A model generated the notes under the pieces. The model was given only the letters and a program-made list of their open reading frames with translations, was not told where the DNA came from and did not search any database. From Pseudomonadota bacterium (GTDB lineage: Bacteria; Desulfobacterota; Desulfovibrionia; Desulfovibrionales; Desulfovibrionaceae), in assembly GCA_023399375.1 (NCBI GenBank), contig JAEWPX010000167.1, positions 1-52,343 on the forward strand: a DNA stretch of 52,343 nt. The letters are read 5' to 3'. The translations under genes were made by a program, and so were the position numbers. The first letter of the stretch is position 1. Each line of letters begins with the position of its first letter. Of the stretch, positions 23,581 through 31,352 are shown piece after piece.

Positions 23581-25137
23581 TTAGTGCATGCCCTCGGGCA
23601 TCTTGGAGCCCATGGGCGGCTTTTTCATGATCCACATGAGCACGGCGAGCCCGAGGAACATCAGGCCCTGGGCGTGGAAGACGTCGCAGAAGGCCATGGC
23701 GTTGGCCTGCTGGAGCAGGAGCTTGTACATGGCGGCCGAGGCCATTTGCGCCGCGTCGTGCACGCCCAGGAACTTGGCCTCGAGGTAGCTTTTTATCTGC
23801 GCGTAGGTCGTCTGGTAGGTCAGGTCGTAGGGGGTGAGGTTCTCGACCAGGCGCGCCTGGTGGAACTGCGCCCGGCGGGCGAGCAGCGTGGTGACGAAGG
23901 CCACGCCGAAGGAGCCGCCGAGGTTGCGCAGGAGATTGAACACCGCCGAGGCGTTGTTCATGCCCTGCTTGGGGATGTAGGCCATGGTCAGGTAGGACAG
24001 CGGCACGAAGAAAAAGGCGATGCCCACGGCCTGGATGTTGCGCGCGGTGATCGCCGTGCCGAGATCGATGCCCAGGCTGAACCCGGCCATGTTGAACAGG
24101 GAATAGGCGCTGACGAGGAGCCCGACGCACAGGATGAAGCGGGCGTCGATCTTTTGCGTCAGCTTGCCGACCACGGGCAGGATGACGAGCATGATGAGCC
24201 CGCCCGGGCCGAGCACCACGCCGGAAAGAAACGCCGTGTAGCCCATGAGGTTTTGCAGGTAGAGCGGCAACAGCACGATGGCCCCGAAAAAGGCGAAGAA
24301 CCCGAAGAACATGACCACGTTGCCCATGGCGAAGCTGCGGTCCGCGAAAACCCGCAGATCGACGATGGGCTCCTTGATCCGCAGTTCCCAGACGAGGAAG
24401 GCGGTCAGGCAGACCGCGGCGATGACGGAAAGGGCCAGGATGAAGTCGTCGTTGAACCAGTCGTCCTGCTGGCCCTTGTCGAGCACGATCTGCAGGCAGC
24501 CAAGGCCCACGCTCAGAAGCGCCAGGCCGACATAGTCCACGGAATCGCCTTTCTTGCGCCGCTCCAGGTAGTCGGGGTCCTTGATGTAGAGCCAGATGAG
24601 CCCGATGGCGAGCACGCCCACGGGCACGTTGATGTTGAAGATCCAGCGCCAGGAGTAGTTGTCCGTGATGTAGCCGCCAAGCAGCGGTCCGAGGATCGGG
24701 CCGAGCACCGCGCCCATGGCGAAGATGGCCATGGCCAGTCCGCGCTCGCGCGGCGGGTAGGCCTCGAGCAGGATGGCCTGGGACATGGGCTGCAGGCCGC
24801 CTCCGCCGATGCCCTGGACGATGCGGAAGGTCACGAGCATGCCGAGGCTCGTCGCCAGCCCGCAGAGCATGGAGGCGACGGTGAAGACCACCACCGACAG
24901 CAGCAGGTAGTTGCGCCGTCCGAACACCTTCGAGAGGAACCCGCTGATGGGGATGACGATGGCGTTGGAGACCAGATACGAGGTGAGCACCCAGGTCACC
25001 TCGTCCTGGCCGGCGGAAAGGCTGCCCTGGATGTGCCCCAGGGCCACGTTGGCGATGGAGGTGTCGAGGATCTCGATCAGCGTGGGCACCATCACCGCCA
25101 GGGTGATCAGCCACTTGTTGGGGGCGCGTTCGCTCAT
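23581..25137 (-). CDS. emrB: EmrB/QacA-type MFS drug transporter (DHA2)
   Basis: 518 residues with 14 predicted membrane helices, the DHA2 layout. Motifs: LDTSIANVALGHIQGSL in helix 1 (motif D1), SKVFGRRNYLL in loop 2-3 (motif A), RIVQGIGGGGLQPMSQAIL (motif B) and GAVLGPILGPLLGGYI (motif C). It is a proton antiporter that, with an EmrA-type adaptor and an outer-membrane channel, exports hydrophobic toxicants. It starts three bases after emrA stops. A loop at about 415-460 (FHQARLVENLTPYDL) is typical of EmrB. No TolC gene is in the window. Confidence 0.93.
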   Translation of the reverse strand: MSERAPNKWLITLAVMVPTLIEILDTSIANVALGHIQGSLSAGQDEVTWVLTSYLVSNAIVIPISGFLSKVFGRRNYLLLSVVVFTVASMLCGLATSLGMLVTFRIVQGIGGGGLQPMSQAILLEAYPPRERGLAMAIFAMGAVLGPILGPLLGGYITDNYSWRWIFNINVPVGVLAIGLIWLYIKDPDYLERRKKGDSVDYVGLALLSVGLGCLQIVLDKGQQDDWFNDDFILALSVIAAVCLTAFLVWELRIKEPIVDLRVFADRSFAMGNVVMFFGFFAFFGAIVLLPLYLQNLMGYTAFLSGVVLGPGGLIMLVILPVVGKLTQKIDARFILCVGLLVSAYSLFNMAGFSLGIDLGTAITARNIQAVGIAFFFVPLSYLTMAYIPKQGMNNASAVFNLLRNLGGSFGVAFVTTLLARRAQFHQARLVENLTPYDLTYQTTYAQIKSYLEAKFLGVHDAAQMASAAMYKLLLQQANAMAFCDVFHAQGLMFLGLAVLMWIMKKPPMGSKMPEGMH

Positions 25138-25140
25138 GGA

Positions 25141-26349
25141 TCAGTCGACGTGGATGGTGGGCACGACGCTCATGCCCAGGCGCAGCTTGGGCAGCTCGCC
25201 GTTTTCCTTGTCGAAGACGATCTTGACCGGGATGCGCTGCACGATCTTCACGTAGTTGCCCGTGGCGTTCTCCGTGGGGAACAGGGAGAAGACCGCGCCC
25301 GTGCCGGCCATGATGGAATCGACCTTGCCCGTGATCTCGCGGCCGGGGTAGGTGTCGACCTCCATGGTCACGCGCTGGCCGGGGTGGACGTTTTTGAGCT
25401 GCGTTTCCTTGTAGTTGGCCGTGACCCACAGCTCGTCCGCGTCGAGCGGCACGACGGTCATGAGCGCCTGGCCGGCGGCCACCAGCCGGCCGGATTCGAT
25501 CTGCTTCTTGGTCACGTGGCCGGCCACGGGCGCGACGATGCGGGTGTAGCCCAGGTTGAGCTCGGCCTGGCGGACCTTTTCCCTGGCCAGTTCGACCCGG
25601 GCCTGCTGGGCCGCGGCTTCCTTGGTCTGGATGACGGCCTGATCCTCGCCGGTCTTGGCCAGATCGATCTGGGACCGCAGGCGCTTGATGTCGGCCTGGA
25701 TGGATTCGAGGCCGCGCGCCGCGGCGGCGGCCTTGGCCTGGGCCGCGCGCAGTTCGGCCTCGTGGCCCCGGCGCTTGTTTTCGATGTTGTCGAGGTCGGA
25801 CTGGGAAACCACGTCCTTGTGCCGCAGCTGGCTGATGCGGGCGTAGTCGAGCTTGTCCTGGTCGAGCTGGGCCTGGATCTGCGCCACGAGCTGGTCCGCG
25901 GCGTCGCGTTCCTTGACGGCCTGGTCCAGGCCGCGCTGCTGCGCTTCGAGCTGGGCCCTGGCCGAATCGACCCGGGAGGAAGTCTGGGACAGCTGCAACG
26001 GCACGCCGAGGTCCTGGGCGGCGAGCTGGGCCTCGGCCGCGGCCAGGTCGGCCTTGGCCTGGGCCAGGGCCACGGCGTAGTCCGTGGGGTCGAGCGCCAC
26101 CAGCACGTCGCCCTTGGCCACGAGCTGGTTGTCGGTCACGGGCACCTCGTTGACGTAGCCGGCCACGCGCGGGGTGATGGGATGGACCCGGCCGTCGACG
26201 AAGGCGTCGTCCGTGGACACGAGCCCGCGGGCGTAGAGGTAGTAGACGAAGCTGACGACGACGAGCACGGCCACGACGCCGAGCACGAGGCGCTTGCGTT
26301 TGGACGGCGGGCCCTCGGGCTTGTGCTTGGAACGGAAAATCGGCTTCAT
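25141..26349 (-). CDS. emrA: EmrA/HlyD-type membrane fusion protein
   Basis: 402 residues. A single N-terminal transmembrane helix (about 20-42) leads to DAFVDGRVHPITPRVAGYVNEV (barrel-sandwich half motif). A long coiled-coil hairpin (about 95-240) follows, then LGYTRIVAPVAGHV (second lipoyl half) and a beta-barrel with DELWVTANYKETQLKNVHPGQ. It is a periplasmic adaptor that links EmrB to an outer-membrane channel. Its ATG overlaps the marR stop (26346-26349). The domain order and partner gene make the identification firm. Confidence 0.93.
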   Translation of the reverse strand: MKPIFRSKHKPEGPPSKRKRLVLGVVAVLVVVSFVYYLYARGLVSTDDAFVDGRVHPITPRVAGYVNEVPVTDNQLVAKGDVLVALDPTDYAVALAQAKADLAAAEAQLAAQDLGVPLQLSQTSSRVDSARAQLEAQQRGLDQAVKERDAADQLVAQIQAQLDQDKLDYARISQLRHKDVVSQSDLDNIENKRRGHEAELRAAQAKAAAAARGLESIQADIKRLRSQIDLAKTGEDQAVIQTKEAAAQQARVELAREKVRQAELNLGYTRIVAPVAGHVTKKQIESGRLVAAGQALMTVVPLDADELWVTANYKETQLKNVHPGQRVTMEVDTYPGREITGKVDSIMAGTGAVFSLFPTENATGNYVKIVQRIPVKIVFDKENGELPKLRLGMSVVPTIHVD

Positions 26350-26816
26350 GCGGGGTCCTTTGGTTCGGGCATGGCGTCCAGACGCGTTTCGATGTTGGCG
26401 AGGATGCGCCGCAGGTGGTCGCGGTCCTCGGGGGGGACGTCGGCAAAGGCCTCGGCGGCGTAGGCGCGCACCAGGGGCACGAGGTGTTCGACCAGGGTGC
26501 GGCCGTCCGGGGTCAGGAAGATGCGCTGGCTGCGGCGGTCGTGGGCGTCGCGGCGGCGCTCGGCCAGGGCCTTGCTTTCCAGCCGGTCCAGGATGCGGGT
26601 GATGCTGGTCTTGTCCTTGACCGAGCGCTCGCCGAGTTCCGCCTGGGTCAGGCCCTGACTTTCGTAGAGCCGGTAGAGCACCACCCATTGCTCCGGGGTG
26701 ACGTCGTGCCCCGCCGACGTGAACGCGCGGCGCAGCCCCATCTTGAGGCGGTGGGCCGTGTGGCCGATGGCGTAGCCCACGGCGTTGTCCAGATCGTAGA
26801 AAAAAGGAGCGGTCAT
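26346..26816 (-). CDS. MarR-family transcriptional regulator of the emr genes
   Basis: 156 residues. The winged-helix core runs from about 40 to 115: VTPEQWVVLYRLYESQGLTQAELGE (helix-turn-helix entry), KDKTSITRILDRLESKALAERRRDAHDRRSQRIFLT (recognition helix and wing). The N- and C-terminal helices would form the dimer interface. MarR proteins usually repress their own efflux operon until a phenolic or lipophilic ligand binds. Here it is the first gene of marR-emrA-emrB, and divergent from the metal transporter gene across 129 bases. The start at 26816 is chosen because AAGGCG lies upstream; an earlier in-frame ATG (26861) is less likely. Confidence 0.9.
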   Translation of the reverse strand: MTAPFFYDLDNAVGYAIGHTAHRLKMGLRRAFTSAGHDVTPEQWVVLYRLYESQGLTQAELGERSVKDKTSITRILDRLESKALAERRRDAHDRRSQRIFLTPDGRTLVEHLVPLVRAYAAEAFADVPPEDRDHLRRILANIETRLDAMPEPKDPA

Positions 26817-26945
26817 GCGTGCGCCTTGATTTGGTTGTCGCGCGGAAAATATCCATGCCAATCATTGCCGTCAAGGCAGGCGGCGCATTGCCGCCCCAGC
26901 ACTGTTCTGGCAGTGTGCGAAGGCACGAGCGGGAGGAGGTTCGCC
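26817..26945. promoter_or_regulatory. Divergent marR / NRAMP control region
   Basis: 129 bases between the two starts. It holds an imperfect inverted repeat (GATTTGG near 26826 and CCAATC ending near 26861) that could bind MarR, and a short palindrome CACTG-TTCTGG-CAGTG at 26900-26915 nearer the transporter. No clear -35/-10 pair was seen. Roles are inferred from position. Confidence 0.35.
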
Positions 26946-28235
26946 ATGGAAGCGTTCAAGCGGCTGACGCGGGCCGTGGGGGACATGGTCCGGTTCAAGG
27001 ACCGCGTGAAGCCCCGGCTGACGGCCCTGGAGATCTTCAAGTACGTGGGGCCGGGGCTGCTCGTCACGGTGGGCTTCATCGATCCGGGCAACTGGGCCTC
27101 CAACGTGGCCGCGGGATCGGATTTCGGCTACAAGCTCCTGTGGATGGTCTCGCTTTCCACGGTGATGCTGATCGTGCTCCAGCACAACGCCGCGCACCTC
27201 GGCATCGCCACGGGCCTGTGCCTGTCCGAGGCGGCCATGAAGCACCTGCCGCGCCCGGTGGCGGCGACGGCGCTCGGCACGGCCGTGGCCGCGGCGATCT
27301 CCACGGCCCTGGCCGAACTCCTCGGCGGGGCCATCGCCCTGCGCATGCTGTTCGGGATTCCGCTTGCCGCCGGAACCTGCCTGACCCTGGTCGTGGTCCT
27401 GTGGATGCTTTTCGCGAAATCCTACCGTCGGCTGGAAAAATACATCATCGGCTTCGTGTCGCTCATCGGGCTGTCGTTTATTTTCGAGCTGTCCCTGGTG
27501 CACGTCGATTGGGGCCAGGCAGTGGCCGGCTGGGTCACGCCGCGCCTGCCCGAGGGCTCGCTGCCCGTGGTCATGAGCGTGCTCGGGGCCGTGGTCATGC
27601 CGCACAACCTCTTCCTGCACTCCGAGGTGATCCAGAGCCGGCAGTGGAACCTGGACAAGCCGGAGATGATCGAGCGCCAGCTCAAGTACGAATACCTGGA
27701 CACGCTTTTTTCCATGCTGGTCGGCTTTTGCATCAACAGCGCCATGATCCTGCTCGCGGCGGCGGCCTTTTTCAGCCAGCACATCTCTGTTTCGGAACTG
27801 GACCAGGCCAAGGCGCTGCTTTCGCCGCTGGTCGGGCCGGCGGCGGGGCTGGTGTTCGCGGTGAGCCTGCTGCTCGCCGGCGTGGCCTCGTCGGTGACGG
27901 CGGGCATGGCCGGGGGCAGCATCTTCGCGGGCATCTTCGGCGAGCCCTACGATATCCGCGACAGCCATTCGCGCCTGGGTGTGGTCCTCACCCTGGTCGG
28001 CGCGGCCGTGGCCATCCTGTTCGTGGGCGATCCGCTGAAGGGCCTCATCTGGTCGCAGATCGCGCTTTCGATCCAGCTGCCCATCACCATCCTGCTGCAA
28101 ATCGGGCTGACCTCGCGCCGCGCGGTCATGGGGCCCTACGCCAACCGGCCGTCCACCACGGCCGTGCTGTTCGTGGTCGCGGCGGTGGTGATCGCGCTCA
28201 ACGTCATGCTGCTCATCGACACGCTCGGCGGCTGA
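26946..28235 (+). CDS. NRAMP-family divalent metal transporter
   Basis: 429 residues, about 11 membrane helices. The unwound helix 1 motif reads GFIDPGNWASN and helix 6 reads AVVMPHNLFLHSEVIQSRQW; the Asp, Asn and Met of these two motifs are the metal ligands of NRAMP proteins. The conserved MPH set indicates manganese/iron-type selectivity rather than magnesium. It imports metal with protons at the inner membrane. GGGAGGAGG before the ATG is a strong ribosome site. It could be MntH, but I leave the symbol empty because other NRAMP subgroups share these motifs. Confidence 0.92.
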   Translation: MEAFKRLTRAVGDMVRFKDRVKPRLTALEIFKYVGPGLLVTVGFIDPGNWASNVAAGSDFGYKLLWMVSLSTVMLIVLQHNAAHLGIATGLCLSEAAMKHLPRPVAATALGTAVAAAISTALAELLGGAIALRMLFGIPLAAGTCLTLVVVLWMLFAKSYRRLEKYIIGFVSLIGLSFIFELSLVHVDWGQAVAGWVTPRLPEGSLPVVMSVLGAVVMPHNLFLHSEVIQSRQWNLDKPEMIERQLKYEYLDTLFSMLVGFCINSAMILLAAAAFFSQHISVSELDQAKALLSPLVGPAAGLVFAVSLLLAGVASSVTAGMAGGSIFAGIFGEPYDIRDSHSRLGVVLTLVGAAVAILFVGDPLKGLIWSQIALSIQLPITILLQIGLTSRRAVMGPYANRPSTTAVLFVVAAVVIALNVMLLIDTLGG

Positions 28236-28303
28236 GGCGGCCGGCTCGGGCCGCGCGCGGCGTTTCGCCCGGCCGCGCGGGACGGCGCAGGGCGTCGCGC
28301 CCG

Positions 28304-28346
28304 CAATAAAAAACGCCGTCGTCCGGACCAGCCGGGCGGCGGCGTT
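28304..28346 (-). terminator. Terminator between convergent NRAMP and small secreted protein genes
   Basis: A 15-base stem with two imperfect pairs and loop of five, followed on the minus strand by TTTTTTATT. It ends the minus-strand transcript of the small secreted protein, and on the plus strand the same stem (with G-U pairs) could stop the transporter mRNA. Confidence 0.8.
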
Positions 28347-28369
28347 CTCCCCTCACGAAAACCGGAAAG

Positions 28370-28615
28370 CTACTTTTTCTTGGCTTTCTTGCCCTTCTTG
28401 ACGGGGGCGGCTTTGTCCGGGCCGGGGTAGTTGGTGACCATGCCGCCCATCTTCATGCACTCGTTGACGGTAGCGACCATGGAGGTCGTGCCGCCGACAT
28501 TGCATTCCCAGGTGGTCTTGGGGGCCTTCTTGGCGACCTTCTTGCCTTTGGCGAAAGCCGGGGCGGCGGACAGGGCCAGCGAGAGCGCAGCAGCCAAAAC
28601 GATGCACTTTTTCAT
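28370..28615 (-). CDS. Small secreted Lys-rich protein
   Basis: 81 residues. A signal peptide (about 1-22, SLALSAAPAFA) precedes KGKKVAKKAPKTTWECNVGG, a short core with two Cys (TWECN, VNECMKMGG) able to form one disulfide, and a KKGKKAKKK tail. The mature peptide of about 59 residues is strongly basic, so binding to nucleic acid, lipopolysaccharide or cell wall is conceivable. I recognise no family. GAGGAGGG precedes the ATG at 28615, which is preferred over an upstream in-frame ATG. Own terminator, monocistronic. Confidence 0.75.
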   Translation of the reverse strand: MKKCIVLAAALSLALSAAPAFAKGKKVAKKAPKTTWECNVGGTTSMVATVNECMKMGGMVTNYPGPDKAAPVKKGKKAKKK

Positions 28616-28988
28616 GGGTTCCCTCCTCGAACGGAACTTTTTCAGGTGCATATAACGCTCTTTGGGGGAGTGCAAGCAACGCTGCGGGAAAATGAAAAAA
28701 GCACATGCGCGGAGCCGGTCGTTCGTATGGCGTTACATGGAAGTTTTTTAAGAAAGTGGGAGGGCAAGGAAACGTATTGGCGGAAGAGTGTTCGTGATGA
28801 TGACTTGTTTTCTTGGTGAAATTAGGAATATCAAGGTAAAAACCTGATTGCGGCGAAGCCTGCTGCGGGAAATTACAGCATATAAGTGTGTATATTTGCG
28901 TTTATGTGGTAAAAATAATCAGGGGTAGGGCTTTGAACAAGGATATTTTTGATGCAATCGACTCTTGTCGTGTCGTAATGTTCGTGCG
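28616..28988. other. AT-rich intergenic island
   Basis: 373 bases, clearly poorer in GC than flanking genes, especially 28680-28980, with runs such as GTTTTTTAAG and TGGTAAAAATAATC. No open frame with a ribosome site is credible on either strand. It may hold promoter signals for the small secreted protein on the left. A small RNA or a decayed gene is possible, but I see no hairpin with T-tail to support one. Confidence 0.4.
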
Positions 28989-29780
28989 TCAATTGCGCAA
29001 CATCAGGTAGATCGTGCTCGTCAGCAGGTCGTCGGCCGGATAGGCGCAGGCCAGTTGCGGCGGCGGGACGAAATCGCCCGAAACCCGCAGCGGCAGCGCC
29101 GACAGCACGGTCAGGCCCGAGGCCTGGGCGAAGTAGAGCAACTGGCGCACCGTCAGCCTGTTGAGGTCCAAAAACTGTTCGACGAGATGTTTTTTGAAGC
29201 TCGCGAAATCGTTTTTGGCGTAGAGCAGATCGCCCTTGTCGCTTTCCCTGGCGCCGTCTTCGGCCTCCCCGGCGCGGCTGGCGAACGCGGCCGTGCTTTC
29301 CAGCAGGTGGCCCCAGGGCGTGGGCACGAGGCGCTGCAGGTGGGAGCCGAACGGCGAGTAATAAAGCGGGTCGATCTGGATCAGGCAGTGCCCGCCCGGG
29401 CGCAGCACGCGGCGCAAGGCCGCCAGGGCGGTCCCCACGTCGCGCAGGTGCTCGAACACCGACCAGGAATACACCGCGTCGAAGCTGCCGTCGGCAAAGG
29501 GCAATGTGCAATCCGGCGCGACGCGCACGAAGGAGAGGGCTTCGGGCAGGGCGTCCATGCCGCAATTGGCTTTGGCCAGACCCGGCAGGTGGCGGAAGGA
29601 GGCGTTGATGTCCACCCCGACGACCGCGCCGACCGCGAACCGGGCGAGCCCCAGGGCCGTGATGCCGTCGCCGCAGCCGAAATCGAGGATGCGCGCGCCT
29701 TCAAGCGCCATGCGTTCGGCCAGAAAACCGTGAACGATGCGGGCGGCGTGTACGAAATGGCTTTCAAACCAGCTGTCCAT
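28989..29780 (-). CDS. Class I SAM-dependent methyltransferase
   Basis: 263 residues. A Rossmann core (about 35-150) has motif I ILDFGCGDGITALGLA, the acidic end VVGVDINAS, and post-I FDAVYSWSVFEHLRDVGTAL. These are typical of Methyltransf_11/25 small-molecule or lipid methyltransferases. The C-terminal part (QIDPLYYSPFGSHLQRL, KHLVEQFLDLNRLT) resembles enzymes acting on large sugars or lipids, but the substrate is not readable. The ATG at 29780 is chosen because the core begins soon after; an in-frame ATG 22 codons upstream has no ribosome site. Divergent from the acyltransferase gene. Confidence 0.8.
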   Translation of the reverse strand: MDSWFESHFVHAARIVHGFLAERMALEGARILDFGCGDGITALGLARFAVGAVVGVDINASFRHLPGLAKANCGMDALPEALSFVRVAPDCTLPFADGSFDAVYSWSVFEHLRDVGTALAALRRVLRPGGHCLIQIDPLYYSPFGSHLQRLVPTPWGHLLESTAAFASRAGEAEDGARESDKGDLLYAKNDFASFKKHLVEQFLDLNRLTVRQLLYFAQASGLTVLSALPLRVSGDFVPPPQLACAYPADDLLTSTIYLMLRN

Positions 29781-29956
29781 GACGCCCCGCTTGCAGTGGA
29801 AAGTGCAACACGGGGCGTGCCTATCAGGAAGCGGCGCGAAAGTCATGCCGGGGCGTGCCCGATGCGGAGGCTCGGTTGTCCGGGAAAGGTGAAACTTGTG
29901 TAACTTGCCGCCGGATGCGAAGGGTGTTTCGCTTGATCTACGCAGGGAGGATGCCG

Positions 29957-31093
29957 ATGCCTGAGGGAGACCGCACGGCGTTGCCAACCGGCAAGCGTCT
30001 GGCTTCGGTGGACTGCCTGCGCGGCTTGGCCGTGGCCGGCATGATCCTGGCCAACAATCCCGGGGACCGGCTCCATGTCTACGCCCCGTTGCGCCATGCC
30101 GCCTGGCACGGCTGCACTGCGGCGGACCTCGTTTTCCCGCTGTTTCTTTTTCTCGTCGGCGCAAGCGTCGCCCTGGCCGTGGACAGGGAGGCCGTGGCCG
30201 CCGGCCGTGCGCCCGGGTTCCGGCTCCGGGCGCTCAAGCGGGTGTGCGTGCTCTTTCTGCTGGGGCTTGCGGAAAACGCCTGGCTGCGCCTGAGCGTCGC
30301 CGAACTGCGCATCCCCGGCGTGCTGCAGCGCATCGCCGTGGTCTACGCCGTCGCAGCCTGGCTGCACGTGCGTTTTCGCTCGGACCGGACGCTTGTCGCG
30401 ATCGTGGTCGGGACGCTGCTCGGCTACTGGCTGTTGCTCGCGTTGGCCCCGGTGCCGGGCCTGGGACAGCCGAGCCTTGCCCTCGAGGCCAACCTGGAAG
30501 GCTGGCTCGACCAGCTCGTGTTTGGCCGCCATATTTGGAAGGTCGGGACGCTCTGGGATCCCGAGGGCGTGCTGTCCACGCTGCCCGCCGCGGCGCTGGG
30601 GCTCGTCGGCGTGCTGGCCGGGCGCTGGCTGCGCCGGGGCGGGACGGCTGCGCCGCGCGTCGCGGCCGTCGGCGCGGCCATGATCGCCTTGGGCCTTGCC
30701 TGGAATGCGGCCTTGCCCCTCAACAAATCCCTTTTTACGAGTTCCTTCGCCTGCTTTGCCGGAGGCGTCGGCGTGACGCTCCTGGCTGTCGCCCACCGCC
30801 TGCTCGACGGCACGGAACGTGCCGTCGCCCTGGTCGCACCCTTGCAGGCGCTCGGGAAAAACGCCCTGGCCGTGTACGTCGCGGCCTCGCTTGCGGCCAC
30901 GGCCCTGCGCAATATCACGCTGCCGGCCGGAGCGGGCGCGCGGACGAGCCTGCAAGCCGTCTGCTTCCGCGCGCTGTTCGGCGGCTGGTCCGACCCGTCT
31001 CTCGCTTCCCTGGCCTGGGGCGTCTGCTTTCTGCTGTTGGCCTGGATCGCGGCGGCGCTGCTCGCCGCGCGCGGGCTGACGATCAAGGCCTGA
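29957..31093 (+). CDS. Heparan-glucosaminide N-acetyltransferase-like membrane protein
   Basis: 378 residues with about ten membrane helices, of the DUF5009/DUF1624 (HGSNAT-like, COG4299) family. The start motif RLASVDCLRGLAVAGMILANNPGD is the family signature. Also typical are HAAWHGCTAADLVFPLFLFLVG (with the conserved His), RIPGVLQRIAVVYA and ALGKNALAVYV. Members move acetyl groups across a membrane onto sugars. In bacteria the substrate is generally unknown. Of two nearby ATGs, 29957 has correct spacing from GGGAGG. Single gene, divergent from a methyltransferase that may act in the same envelope-sugar pathway (weak inference). Confidence 0.85.
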   Translation: MPEGDRTALPTGKRLASVDCLRGLAVAGMILANNPGDRLHVYAPLRHAAWHGCTAADLVFPLFLFLVGASVALAVDREAVAAGRAPGFRLRALKRVCVLFLLGLAENAWLRLSVAELRIPGVLQRIAVVYAVAAWLHVRFRSDRTLVAIVVGTLLGYWLLLALAPVPGLGQPSLALEANLEGWLDQLVFGRHIWKVGTLWDPEGVLSTLPAAALGLVGVLAGRWLRRGGTAAPRVAAVGAAMIALGLAWNAALPLNKSLFTSSFACFAGGVGVTLLAVAHRLLDGTERAVALVAPLQALGKNALAVYVAASLAATALRNITLPAGAGARTSLQAVCFRALFGGWSDPSLASLAWGVCFLLLAWIAAALLAARGLTIKA

Positions 31094-31259
31094 CGGCGCG
31101 CCGGGCCTTGCGCCATGCACTCCCTCCCCGCCGGGATACGGTGGAAACCCGACCATGCAATTCGAGATTGCGAAGTGGGAATCCCGGTGGTATTCGAAAA
31201 GAATCCATTGTCGTCACCCTTTGGTTTTGATGGGAACGGATGCTGCATTCCGTCTGCAT

Positions 31260-31288
31260 TAAAGTAGTTGTTGGCTCTGTTGTATAAT
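31260..31288 (+). promoter_or_regulatory. Candidate promoter of the chemoreceptor gene
   Basis: TAAAGT at 31260-31265 and TATAAT at 31283-31288 are separated by 17 bases, 64 bases before the ATG. The -10 is perfect for the housekeeping factor, while TAAAG at -35 is reminiscent of the flagellar sigma-28 consensus, common for chemoreceptors. Which factor uses it is unclear. Confidence 0.45.
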
Positions 31289-31352
31289 GGCTCTGGCGGC
31301 GTATCGCTCGTGTTAATCGGTAGACAGTTTTGTTCGGCAGAGGAGAAAGTTT

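Noticed and set aside
23584..26463. Open frame of 959 codons antisense to emrAB
   Set aside because: The His/Asp/Gly/Val-rich translation is the mirror of two well-supported transporter genes.
28790..28850. Short ORF MMTCFLGEIRNIKVKT in the AT-rich island
   Set aside because: Sixteen codons without a ribosome site or conserved feature.
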